Shown: in pieces, positions 41,801-52,220 of the stretch | Position numbering within the stretch: the stretch's first letter is position 1 | How the letters are laid out: the number at the start of each line of letters is the position of its first letter | DNA from: Neodontobutis hainanensis | Lineage: Eukaryota; Chordata; Actinopteri; Gobiiformes; Odontobutidae | Assembly: GCA_024349245.1 (NCBI GenBank) | Contig: JALDNG010001387.1 | Span: forward strand, 1 to 64,000 | Length of the DNA stretch: 64,000 bases | Direction: 5' to 3' | Translations under genes and position numbers: made by a program | The notes under the pieces: generated by a model | What the model was told of the DNA's origin: nothing | What the model saw: only the letters and a program-made list of their open reading frames with translations | Databases searched by the model: none

Positions 41801-42230
41801 TACGGGTTGTCAGTTGACATATTGGTTAAGATAAAATGTTTTAAAATTTTCCCATGTATCTATCACATCACTGAATGAATATCCTCACGATTCATTCCAT
41901 TAAAATAATTTAAATACCAGTTTATTTTCATGCAAGTGGATTTGAACTGGTCACCGTTACACTTTCCTGACGAAGGCCACTTCATGGTTTTTAGTATTGG
42001 TCATAAAGTGTTTTAGATGGATAATGGCTGACCTACCGAAAGCATTTCTATAAAATTGTCAAAACATGCAAACTGTGATGTGGATCAACAGAGAATATGC
42101 AGAGCTTCTTTAAAGAGGCAGTCTTCGCAGAATTAAAGTAACGTCTGAATAATATAAGAAACAATTTCGATGCTCGTGAGAGCTATGTAGTAACACTATC
42201 GTGAGGTTTCGGATATTCATTAGATGAGCT

Positions 42231-42906
42231 AATATTCTAAAGTATCATATTTTAAAAAGGTTTCATCATAAAATATTGATAAATCTTTGAAAATCGATTT
42301 TATAGTGGATGGTGTAAAAATTATAATTAACTTATTTTCTAAAACATATCAAAATTTTGATATTTAACCATTAATCATCATAAATTGGAACTATCTTTAA
42401 ATATTTAAATTAATTTCTTAAACATTTAATTGGTTTTTCACATTACAATCAGTTATTTTTAGAAGTTTCCGATTGCATTGATTGAATGTTATATTCACAA
42501 AAATTAATTGTCAAATCAAACTATATTTTATTCATAAAAAGAATTAATTATCGATGGGTTCAGATAGAATCTCAAAAGAATTTTTATATTTTATTTAAAA
42601 TGAAAAATTTTATTTTTAAAATTTCTGACAAATACGAAGATATAAATTTAGCTATTATACATAGGTTAAGCAATATTTTCAACCCATGATCTTCAAATTT
42701 TTATTTAAAAAACGCTGAATTAATTTAAAATGGAAGTACAAAAATAAAATATATGGGACTTAATTTATATTTAAGGAGTCGAAACATATATCAATACTAT
42801 AAAACAACGACGATTTAGAATAAATAAAAGGAAAAATTTGTTGATTTTAATAGATGTAATGATTTTATTTTTTTGATTATAAATTAATTAATATTCCTTT
42901 TTGATT
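42231..42906. other. AT-rich flank of the young element
   Basis: No coding support. A 67-codon open frame at 42486-42689 is within chance expectation. The last bases, GATCT at 42907-42911, form one copy of the target duplication. Confidence 0.5.
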
Positions 42907-42911
42907 GATCT
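42907..42911. repeat. target site duplication GATCT, left copy
   Basis: An identical GATCT lies at 45456-45460 immediately after the 3' LTR. Five bases is the usual duplication size for Ty3/gypsy integrases. Confidence 0.9.
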
Positions 42912-43016
42912 TGTAGCGGCACAGGCGCACTGTCAAGAGATTAACTAGATATCGTGATATATCGTAGTTAATCGTAATTACTATATTTTTCCATTCAATT
43001 AATTGCTACCGCTACA
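42912..43016 (+). repeat. 5' LTR
   Basis: At 105 bp it is very short for a Ty3/gypsy LTR. The ends are an 8-bp perfect inverted pair (TGTAGCGG/CCGCTACA). The first 25 bases are GC-rich. The rest is AT-rich, with three ATCGT words and a TATA-like CTATATTTTT at 42981-42990, a plausible but unproven promoter. Confidence 0.92.
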
Positions 43017-43019
43017 AAT

Positions 43020-43032
43020 TGGTGACCCCGGA
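43020..43032 (+). promoter_or_regulatory. candidate primer binding site
   Basis: TGGTGACCCCGGA starts four bases after the 5' LTR. TGG pairs with the CCA end of a tRNA, and this is where the minus-strand primer binds. The matching tRNA could not be assigned by eye. Confidence 0.65.
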
Positions 43033-43700
43033 ATGGAAAAAGAAGCTAATGCAGTTGCTCTTAAGCTACCCATGTTTTGGATCTCCCAACCATTGGTATG
43101 GTTTACGCAAACTGAGGCTCAGTTTAACATCCGCGGGATAACATCGGATAGTACAAAGTATTACTATGTTATTGCCTCTCTGGATCAAGAAACTGCTTCA
43201 AAGTTGGTAGACGTAATTAGCAACCCTCCCGCCGTAGACATGTACCAAACCCTGAAGAAAAAATTGCTAGCTGTATTCGGACTGACCAGACGCGTCAGAG
43301 CATCACGGCTCCTCGATATAGGTGGCCTCGGAGACAGAAAGCCTTCGGAGCTTCTTGCCGAGATGCGATCGCTAGCTGGGGGGCACACTTCCTGTCTCTT
43401 GTTTGAGGAACTCTTCCTCCGCCAAATGCCGGAAGATGTCCGAATGCAACTAGCGCGGGAAGACTTTTCAGACCTCGACGAGTTGGGCGTACGAGCAGAC
43501 GAATTCTGGCAGTCTAAATCATCGAATCATGGCATAGGAGCTCTCGAAAAACATAATACAAAGCCTTCGACACACAAAGACAAATTTTCGCTCGACTACA
43601 ACCACTCACGGCACGACACGAAGATATGCTATTATCACCGCACTTTTGGGTCAAAGGCAAAAAAAATGTACTACCTCATGCAGCTATAACGATGCGAAAG
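43033..43700 (+). pseudogene. Ty3/gypsy gag (frameshifted near the zinc motif)
   Basis: The first ATG after the primer site is 43033. The capsid region runs from ALKLPMFWISQPLVWF through GGHTSCLLFEELFLRQMPED, typical of a gag type common in invertebrate Ty3 elements. At the C-terminus a cysteine/histidine motif (CYYHRTFGSKAKK, then CTTSC) replaces the classical zinc knuckle. The reading frame changes inside this motif, at an A8 run (43659-43666), by one extra base. Because the motif continues smoothly in the new frame, the shift looks like an indel rather than the normal gag/pol boundary. Programmed slippage on the run cannot be excluded. Confidence 0.85.
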
Positions 43701-44060
43701 TGGGTTCACTCACCTTCAATGTTCACAATAACCCGCTTCTGTATCTGAGTGATCAACGGTCTCACAAACGTTTCCTCGTCGATACAGGCGCCGAAACCAG
43801 CCTCTTGCCGGTTTCCAAAAGTGATCGGCTCAAACCATCGACTGGTCCTTTACTAACGGCAGCAAACCTGTCGAAAATAAGGACGTACGGGCAGAGACAC
43901 ACTAAGGTTATATTCGATAATATACCATACACTTGGTCATTCACAATGGCTGACGTCTCTCAACCGTTGATAGGTGCTGATTTCCTACGCTGGTTTGGTC
44001 TTACCGTCGACCTTCGAAACAAAAGCATCGGAAGTTCAGAGACGGTCATATCTCAGTGTA
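43667..44060 (+). CDS. retropepsin-like aspartic protease
   Basis: This continues from gag in the shifted frame. The active-site triplet DTG is at 43781-43789 within FLVDTGAETSLLP. The flap region (TYGQRHTKVIF) follows, then the second fold marker QPLIGADFLRWFGLTVDL. All expected parts of a Ty3 protease are present and none is broken. It would cleave the gag-pol polyprotein. The frame then runs straight into the end of RNase H, showing an internal deletion just downstream. Confidence 0.85.
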
Positions 44061-44130
44061 ACGACAAATCTGTCAACCAATACAAACATATATCTGGGAA
44101 GCATAACATCGTGGCTGATCGCATGTCGCG
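44040..44130 (+). other. internal deletion junction: RT and most of RNase H missing
   Basis: The protease tail (LRNKSIGSSETVIS) is followed at once by ISGKHNIVADRMSR, the extreme C-terminus of Ty3 RNase H. In complete relatives several hundred residues of RT and RNase H lie between. The frame is preserved across the join. No short repeat at the junction could be identified by eye. Confidence 0.8.
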
Positions 44131-45350
44131 TCTAAATATTTGCTCAACAGAGTCAACCTTAAAGGATTTGGATTACTTCGCTTTGGCTGAAGATCAGAGA
44201 ACCGACACCTGGATATCTTCTCTCAGTAACTCATCTAGCGGCCTTAAGGTGAAGGAAACCGATTTTGGTAACCCAAACATAAAACTGTTATGCGATATTT
44301 CTACTGGAGTAACCCGACCATTAGTACCAGCCAATTGGTGCAAACACATTTTCAATATTATGCACAGCTTATCTCATCCTTCCGTTCGCTCTACAAGAAA
44401 GATGATTACATCGAGATTCGTTTGGGGAGGCATGAACAAGCAGATTTCTGAATGGGCACGTGCTTGCAGGCCTTGCCAAAAATCCAAAATCCACAGACAC
44501 ATAAAAGCTCCTCTGCAGTCTTTTGATCCTACAGCCCGGAGGTTCACTCACGTACATGTTGATTTGGTTGACCTTTACCGATGTGTAGAGGTTATACTCA
44601 CCTATTGACATGTATAGACCGATTTACAAGGTGGCCAGAGGCCATACCATTATCGGACATATCTGCTGAAAGCTGCGCTAAGGCTTTCATATCAACCTGG
44701 ATTTCGCGATTCGGAGTCCTCCAAATAACATCTGACCGTGGTCGCCAGTTCACATCCCAACTTTGGACGGCGATGTCAAAGTTATTTGGTACCAGTTTGA
44801 CTCACACCAGCTCATACCATCCTCAGGCTAATGGACTAGTTGAACGTTTTCATCGCCACCTCAAATCTTCTTTAATGGCCCGACTCTCAAACGACCAATG
44901 GCTTAAGGAACTTCCTTGGGTACTTCTTGGCATCCGAGCGACACCGAAAGAAGATTTGAAAGCCTCCTCCGCAGAGTTGGTATACGGTACCCAGCTAATA
45001 CTCCTGGAGAATTTGTAGCAACAAACAATGAGACTCCCAACACGGACCATCTTCTATCTGAGTTGCGAGAAAAACGAGGAAGTTACTCCCGTTTCTACCA
45101 CCGCTCACGGAAACAAACAATACAAGATGCCTCACAAAGACCTTTTTAAATGCAAGTATGCTTTTATCAGGGTCGACACACTGCGAAAGTCCCTCCAGTG
45201 CCCATACGAGGGCCCTTATCGAATCATCGATTACGGCGCCAAGACCTTCAAAATCAATATAAACGGTCGAGTGGACAACGTTTCCATCGATCGTTTAAAA
45301 CCCGCATTCCTTATCGGACAAGAAGATCTGGACAGCGCTGGCGGGGGTGA
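44130..45350 (+). pseudogene. Ty3/gypsy integrase, three frames
   Basis: The zinc-binding region is intact: MHSLSHPSV with its HH pair near 44360, and ACRPCQKSK near 44465 for the CC pair. The catalytic acids are visible: D at 44561, D in TSDRGRQF at 44734 and E in NGLVERF at 44842. The C-terminal domain (YEGPYRIIDYGAKTF...VSIDRLKPAFL) ends just before the 3' LTR. One-base shifts near 44570, 45000 and 45135 put the protein in several frames. With LTRs this similar, such damage is unexpected, so either the copy was born defective and moved in trans or the indels are assembly errors. Confidence 0.85.
45339..45350 (+). promoter_or_regulatory. candidate polypurine tract
   Basis: The purine-rich GGCGGGGGTGA abuts the 3' LTR, the position where plus-strand synthesis is primed in LTR retrotransposons. 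Confidence 0.6.
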
Positions 45351-45455
45351 TGTAGCGGCACAGGCGCGCTGTCAAGAGATTAACTAGATATCGTGATATA
45401 TCGTAGTTAATCGTAATTACTATATTTTTCCATTCAATTAATTGCTACCGCTACA
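45351..45455 (+). repeat. 3' LTR
   Basis: Same 105 bp as the 5' LTR with a single A/G difference in the GC-rich first part. The last pol-frame codons run into it and stop at 45385-45387. Confidence 0.92.
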
Positions 45456-45460
45456 GATCT

Positions 45461-47400
45461 AAAAAAATTTTTAATTGATTTTTTGAAGACACGGATTTTA
45501 AATTTGAAGTAAAAATGCAACTAGAAATTTTCATATGAAAATTGAAATTGAATTTTTGATATTATTATGAATCTTTCTCTTGTAATACGTGCCTATTAAT
45601 AAAAAATATCATTTGTTTCGTTTTTAACATTTGTAAAAAACTGATTTTTCTGATAAAAAAATCTAGGTTTGTTTGAATTAGTCAATCTATTTTTATCAAT
45701 ATCAAGAATTTTTAATGTTAGGTAGTTAAGAATTTAGTTTTAACAAAATTTAGTGAAAAGATGTTTGTCAAATATGATTTAAACCATTTTTGATGATAAA
45801 GAATTATTTAAAAATTATTTAGAGCTTATTTTTTCTTTTTGTGTGTGGATAATTAAATAAATTTTTTAATAATTTATATCAATATAAAAATAAGATCATG
45901 CTTGGATATAAAAATATTGAAGTTGAAACGATTCTTCAATAAATTTTAGAATTGTAGCAATTTCAACTTATTTCCCACCTAGATCAAGATTAATCATCCA
46001 ATATGACATATAAGAATTCAGTAGAATATTTTAAAACCAGAGATTATCAAAAATAACAAGCTAAAATTTTATTTTGTAAAACTAATTTTTAAAAGTGTAA
46101 ATGAAATTTACCTTACTGCTTTAAAAGAAGCTGTGAGAATATTTTATATTTACAATATTTTATCGAATATAATTTTAACTTTATTTATAAATGTATATAT
46201 GAATAAAAGAAGAAAGTTAAATAAATATCTTGAATATATAAATTTTTTAATCAAATTATAATATATTATGGAATCAGAAGAAAAGTTATTGCTCATACAT
46301 TTTTGAGATGAATCATTTCTTTATTTTTATTCTACGAAAAATAAAATTTATAAAAATACTAATGACTTGATCATATTTATTTTTTGTTGGTAAGATCTGT
46401 ATAAAATATTGAATCTTTAATTATTTATGAAAATGAACAGAGTTGAAAAGTTAGATTAATTTCAATTATTTAATGAAAATAAATCAAATAACTTATATTT
46501 ATTTTTATTTTTGACTAATAGTTAATTTATCAGTGTTTGCAGTTTTTAAGTGTTTATCTTATATTATAAATATGGTTTTAACTTCCAAATTTACAGATAA
46601 AGAGAAACTTTTGCGCAAAGTAAATTATTGTTAATATTATTAGAAAAGCCATATTAGTCATAAATAAAAAATTCATTCATTAAACGATTGGAAGATTAAT
46701 ATAATGAAAAATTATGCCATAAAAAACTTTCCGACATTTTCTTGTGCAATTTTGAGTCAGATAAGCCATGTCTGTAAAATAATAACTTATCTTTGATGTT
46801 TAAATCAGATACGTTGTTTAACGAATTTCTAATTTTATATATGTTTCTGGTTTACCTTATTTGTTAAATTGCGTACTTACTACGAGCGATAGAAACTAAT
46901 ATTTTTATATATGCTAAAAGATTTGTAATAAAGTGAAACCTTACTACATAAATCTATAAAATTACAAATTATTACCAAAATCAAATCATGATCATAAAAA
47001 ATACTACACATAACGAGTGTTTTTAATCATAGTTACAAGAGGAGTTATTTTGTGCCAATAACTTAAAAATTTCTCAAAAATAATTTACATCTTTCTTTAA
47101 AATCTTTTAGGTCGTTGAAAATAAATTTATAAAACAAGTGGAATAGTACGATTTTCAAGAAAATTATAGGTTTTGTTAAAATTGAACTTGACATAACAAG
47201 AAAAGTCAAAAAGTAAAAAAGATGATAATATGTCAATGATACATAAATATCTCTCAATTAATTTGGAGTTTTAATAAAATATAAAACTCAAAATTAATTT
47301 CGAATGAAGTGGAATACAACATATTTAAGAAATTAAATATCATATATTATGTGTAATAAATTAAATATATGAATCGCGTCAATTATATATAATTCAATTT
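45461..47400. other. AT-rich interval
   Basis: No supportable gene. A 31-codon ATG-led frame at 46704-46796 (MKNYAIKNFPTF) is within chance expectation. Confidence 0.4.
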
Positions 47401-47607
47401 AAAATGAGAGAAAAGAAAATCCCTTAACACTCACTGTCAGGATTTTCGCTGAAAGGGACAAGAGATCAAAATGATCACACGTTTCGTTGTAAGCCGAATA
47501 ACCTTGACTATCCAACTTTCATTGCTGGTTAAAAAAATATTAATTACCAACATAGGAAACATTTAAACAATAGTTAAGTGATAATCTAACACTCACAATT
47601 AAATAAC

Positions 47608-47745
47608 CTGTGTATCGAGAAAATATTTTGTTAAACTGAAAAAATAACACGTGATTATTCGCTTTAATCGTATGGGGTCACTCTCTTCATAGAAGAACGC
47701 ACGAAAGTATAAGAATTGAAAGAAAAATCGAATATATTTTAAAAA
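47608..47745 (-). CDS. candidate exon, unknown
   Basis: A less AT-rich patch (47.42-47.75 kb) carries a 46-codon minus-strand frame, KYIRFFFQFLYFRAFFYEE then SDPIRLKRIITCYF. It ends at a possible donor (ACACAG/GTTATT) at 47608 or at TAA six bases on. A neighbouring minus-strand piece near 47535-47515 (NESWIVK between TTAACCAG and GTTATT) could be another exon but does not match in phase. No family recognised. Confidence 0.25.
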
Positions 47746-50457
47746 TTATCTTATACACTGTATCAAATGTTTTGAAAATTTTACATTATTTAATTTGAAT
47801 TTATGCGCATTCGAAGATATTTTTTTTCTATATAAGTAAAGATATGATGGAGATATATTATTACAACGTTTACAGATATATAATTAAATCTGTGAAAAAT
47901 ATTGGTAGTTCGCATCTTAGAATTTTAATATTACTTTCAACGAAATTATTTTTTGTTACATTATTGTTAAATTTATCGATTAAAGATCTGAATACTTTTC
48001 TCGAATTTTTTTTTTCAATACTATGACGTTGTTGAAAAATAAGAAAATCTTAATGTAACTGTAAAAATTCAATTTTTGTTTTAATATTTCATATTTGAGG
48101 AAGGAATCACAGACGCAAAGGATATAATTTGAGAATTTTCATATAACATAGGAAATCGTTGAGAAGTTTGTTTTATATTTTTAATGATATCGAGTGGCTA
48201 CGTTTTTACTTATTTTCGTGAAGATTAAAAGTTTATTTAATGTATTTATAAACCGTCTAAATTTAGTTTATAACTTAAATTTTGACTTTTCAAAAAATTT
48301 TTATCGATCGAACAAATATTTAAATTAAATGTTTAGATTGAAGATTACAAGAAAATATCTATGATAGAGATGCGTATATTCATAAATATCAACAGAAAGA
48401 TTCATCAAAGCAATAATTCAAAAGAATATAAATATATACTCTGTTTTATCTTATTCGGATAAGAAAATAAGCCTGTCCTTAAAATGTTTAATTATATTTT
48501 AGATAAAAAATTAAAAAAAGTATGAAAAATTACAAAGATTTAATATCTTGTTTCTCAATTGAAGTATAAATATATAAAAATGCTTGAAGTTAAATTTTTG
48601 TTTTTTATTTGAATAAAATAAACTGAATATCATTTATATATTAACATAACAGATATTTTATTATCAGAAGTATAAAGGTTCATTAAATAATTTTAATCGC
48701 TGTTCTATTCAACTTCAAATTATTTTTATGTATCGTTGAATAAATCCGTGACTTTAGATATAAAGTTATATTCTAAATATATTATTGAATGCACTGCTCT
48801 TGTATCAGATTAAAGTGAATACAGATATCAATAATCTTACAAAATTAACTCTGTAACATTTTCTGTGTAAAGTAGATCAGGGAGATACGATAGTAGATTA
48901 AAGTCATCTCATTGATATTGTTATGAAGGTTAGATATTATTTTCTATGAGAGTTCAAAATAAAACTATGTGAAAAAATAAACAAGAAAGTCATTTTTGAA
49001 TTTGTCGAGATTATCATTTTTAATTATCATATATTTGAAAATATTCATACCCATGATGTACGCAATGATGAATGAAAATGAGAATTTATTCGTATTATTG
49101 ATGGCAGAAACTATCTTGAAAATACGAATAAAATAAAAGCCAGCTCAATGACCATTCTTAAAAACCTTATAGATGTGTAAAATGTTCTTAAAAATAGTTG
49201 AGATAAGTGAGAAGCAAAAGATAATATTCGAATTTACAGAATTCGAAAATAAATGAATTTTTCATTGGAATTTTTTAAAATGTGCCAACTTAACATATTC
49301 GAAATCTCGATAAATGTGATAAAATACAAAATAAAATATGAAATTACAACGCGCATGAATAATTTACAAGAAAATTTTCAAGAATTAATAAACGTAAAAA
49401 TTTAGAATTCTCTAGAATTTCTGAATCTTAAAAAACAAGCCTCCATTTATGCAAAAATATTTTGCCGTATTTTTGGTGACAATTTTAGGGCATAGACAAA
49501 TTTATCAAAATAAATATTAATTTGCTATAATTAAAAACATAATACATGATTTATACAACAGAAAAGTCTATCAAGAGATAATGAATGCCATAATTTCTGT
49601 TTACAATATTTTATACTTGAAATGGTAATGAGATAAAATATATTCTTTGTGGTAATTATGCGTGAAAAATTGCATCAAGACACAAATGGAACTTGCAATA
49701 TTTCTTTGTTAAAAATCAATAAAATTAATTTACAATTAAAAAGATAAAATGAAAATTTATGATTCTTTACAGATTTAGAGAGTCAAATTTATTCTAATTT
49801 GTTAAATTGAGAAGATGAATTAAAATATTTTGTAAAAATAAAAGTTACATATTAAATGGTGTTCATTGAACATACTTCTGTGAAAAATAAAAATGGAGTT
49901 ATATTTAAGCATTAATTTAATAATTCATAGAAACTACATTAAAAACACAAATCATATGATATCTCTTTTAGTTTCATTAACTAACAAAATAATAAATTTA
50001 ATATTTAATTAAATATTCCTGAGCGTTTGAAGAAAAGATATTTAATGAATAAATTTTAAAAGTTGATTTTTTCAACTGCACATGGTTATATACTATAAAA
50101 TGCAGATAAAAGAGACTTATTGTGAATTTTGATATCTGAAAAGTTACTGTTTTAAGAAGATGTTAACAAACCTAAATAATCTTTGTAATTTTTTATGATG
50201 CAAAATTCAATCAAAAGGCTTTCTATATAAAAATTTTCGTAATTTTACGTATAATTTTCAAGAAAATATTCAAATAAAATTCTTTATTAATTATATCTAT
50301 ACAAAAGATAATTTTATATCTTTATTTCTATTAAATTAAGAATATAGGTTAGAAAAATTTGATGCAATAATACGATGTCGACTGAATTTTGTTATATTTT
50401 ATAAAAAATAATATAAATCGTCAAATGCTTTGTTGTAATATTGTAAATAATTAATAG
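47746..50457. other. AT-rich interval
   Basis: Nothing supportable. An ATG-led 27-codon frame near 49053 (MMYAMMNENENLFVLL) is noted only because its composition is protein-like. Confidence 0.4.
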
Positions 50458-50580
50458 AAATTGATCGAGAGCTTTGATAGAATGAGTCAATTTCGCATAT
50501 ACGAGTCAAAACGATATATATTAAAAATAATTCACAACACAATTCAAAGTTATTCTTTAGAGCCATACCTAAATGTTTAG
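50458..50580 (+). CDS. candidate terminal exon, unknown
   Basis: After TTAATAG the frame KLIESFDRMSQFRIYESKRY...NTIQSYSLEPYLNV runs 40 codons to TAG at 50578. It is denser in G/C than its flanks and helix-like. No partner exon was identified. It may belong to the gene cluster that follows on the same strand. Confidence 0.3.
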   Translation, partial: KLIESFDRMSQFRIYESKRYILKIIHNTIQSYSLEPYLNV

Positions 50581-51008
50581 ATATAATTGATCAACATATT
50601 AAAGAGAACTAGAGGACATGGACACATATATTTCTATTTAAAAGTTATAACATATCACTTTTTAAGAAAAAAATTATAAACAAAATTTTATGTGTAACGA
50701 TGAAAATTGAATAAATGAGAATATTTTACTCAGTAAGCAAAACTAACAATTGAGGGTTTACTTAAATATATTTGTAAGAGAATGGTTGAATGGATTCCGA
50801 AATCATGAATTTTATCTTGTTACACGGAGATAATAAACTAAGTTATACGTAAATTTTGTATGATTTATGGAAAATTTAGTTTGCAGTGACTAAAGGTCAA
50901 AATAAGTTTAATATTAACCATGAGGTAGGCATACATATTAAGGAAATCAGATATTTATAATTCTTCAGAGATATATTGTAAAAACGTATTTTAACAAGTA
51001 AACCCACG

Positions 51009-51323
51009 ATGCCGAACACTTCATATTTACATATTCTTTCTTTATCTATTCGAAAAATTCGAAAGTTAATTTATCTTCTGACCATCCCTGATCTGAGATT
51101 TTATTATAAATGTAAAAAAATTACCAACTGAGCAGTCTCGGAAAATGACGTTAAATACATATTAAATAAGTATATTTTTCATCTGCGAATTTAATAGTAT
51201 TCGTCACAAGATAATATTACTCATAATGCTCTCACGGGAGTCGAACTCTTAAGGACACGAATAATGATTCTGTCTATAGATACAATCAAAAATCATTTTA
51301 TGAAATACTTTAAGAATGTTTAA
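51009..51323 (+). CDS. two-exon small gene, unknown
   Basis: Exon 51009-51111 starts MPNTSYLHILSLSIRKIRK and ends one base into a codon at GTAAAA. After a 99-nt intron, exon 51211-51323 starts with the two missing bases after CACAAG. It reads NITHNALTGVELLRTRI...IKNHFMKYFKNV to TAA. Phase agreement supports the join. The frame is also open upstream of 51009 for eight codons, so the ATG may not be the start. If not spliced, the first frame reaches TGA at 51129 and would stay open beyond it to TAA at 51192. No family recognised. Confidence 0.4.
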
Positions 51324-51633
51324 TTCGATAAAATAATTTTAAAATATGATAAATTCCATGTTTGAGATTTAGACTGATAAAAAAATAATATTTATGACAA
51401 AATTCAATCATCATAAATTTATCGCATCACGTTTTATAATTAGCGATTGTTGAGATTATAGATGTAAAATGCAATATACTACGTCATAATATAGATAAAA
51501 ATGGGCGCGAATTATTTCCAAAGGTAATAAAAGTATTTTTTTATGAGTATTGATTAACAACTATATAAGAATTTATGAGGTTAAAATGAGGATTTTATTC
51601 ACTCTTACGTAATGGGATATGAAATTTATAGAG

Positions 51634-51667
51634 ATGTTATGGATTAAAACTATCATTTTCGCATTAC
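51634..51667 (+). CDS. possible first exon of the repeat-protein gene
   Basis: An ATG directly after TTATAGAG reads MLWIKTIIFAL and ends in phase 1 at GTAAAA. This matches the phase needed by the exon at 52221. The lead is hydrophobic but short for a signal peptide. The assignment rests on phase alone. Confidence 0.25.
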
Positions 51668-52220
51668 GTAAAAAAACCTTCAACGTCCTATATATGCCGA
51701 TAATTCGTAGAAACAAATTATATATTTTTAATTGTTAATTAGTTGAGATAACTAACTCTTCGTTTGATTAATTTGCCTTGTGGTATAGTGACATCATAGA
51801 TGGATCAGCATGGAACATATAAAAGTATAGATTCTTTATTAAAATTGAAAAATAATTCATGTTTTTGAAAAAGTATAAATGTAACTGATGATGTTAAACT
51901 TATCCATCGTACGAAGTGTAAATTATTTTTATTGGTTTGTTTAATTATCATTTTACGTAAATTGGTAAAAACTTTATCCAAGACAGTGACGAACTAATCC
52001 GATAATTATGATAATAGTGTGAGTTATGAAAATTAAAGAAATAAAGTTATTGGTTTACAAAAATAATGAAATTAAATATAAATAGGAAATTTTATGATTG
52101 AATAAAAATATTATTCATCAGAATTTCGAGTTACCAAAAATTTCTTAAGTTAAAATCTGAAAATTAACTTTTTTTGTGATTTTTAATTATTTAGTTAATC
52201 TAATCGTGACGTATTTAAAG

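Larger units (their letters stand above)
38355..42230 (+). mobile_element. old Ty3/gypsy retrotransposon, near full-length, decayed
   Basis: Gag, protease, RT, RNase H and integrase occur in the standard Ty3/gypsy order on the plus strand, each recognisable but broken by many stops and shifts. Gag shares a run with the young element downstream (HTSCILFEELYL against HTSCLLFEELFL), so both belong to one lineage. Composition here lies between the young element and the host background, as expected of an old insertion drifting toward A/T. No LTR pair or target duplication could be found at the ends, so the limits are approximate. Confidence 0.75.
42912..45455 (+). mobile_element. young, RT-less Ty3/gypsy LTR retrotransposon
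   Basis: This is a complete insertion of 2,544 bp with two 105-bp LTRs differing at one base (A at 42934 against G at 45373, by register). It starts TGTAGCGG and ends CCGCTACA, and is flanked by the 5-bp duplication GATCT (42907-42911 and 45456-45460). It contains gag, protease, the last residues of RNase H and integrase, but no RT, and about 1 kb or more of pol is missing. Base composition is near half G+C, against an AT-rich background. The near-identical LTRs and intact duplication indicate a recent insertion. Lack of RT means it was copied by enzymes made elsewhere. Confidence 0.92.

Noticed and set aside
42486..42689. 67-codon plus-strand open frame beside the young element
   Set aside because: Lies outside the LTRs, has no gag-like motif and is within chance expectation.
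43185..43388. Minus-strand open frames within the young Ty3 element (also 43762-43944, 44369-44611, 44850-45050)
   Set aside because: Shadows of gag, protease and integrase on the opposite strand.
51220..51260. tRNA-like B box (GAGTTCGACTCC on the minus strand)
   Set aside because: The flanking bases do not form a T stem, and no A box or acceptor stem is found upstream. The same bases are coding in a phase-matched exon.
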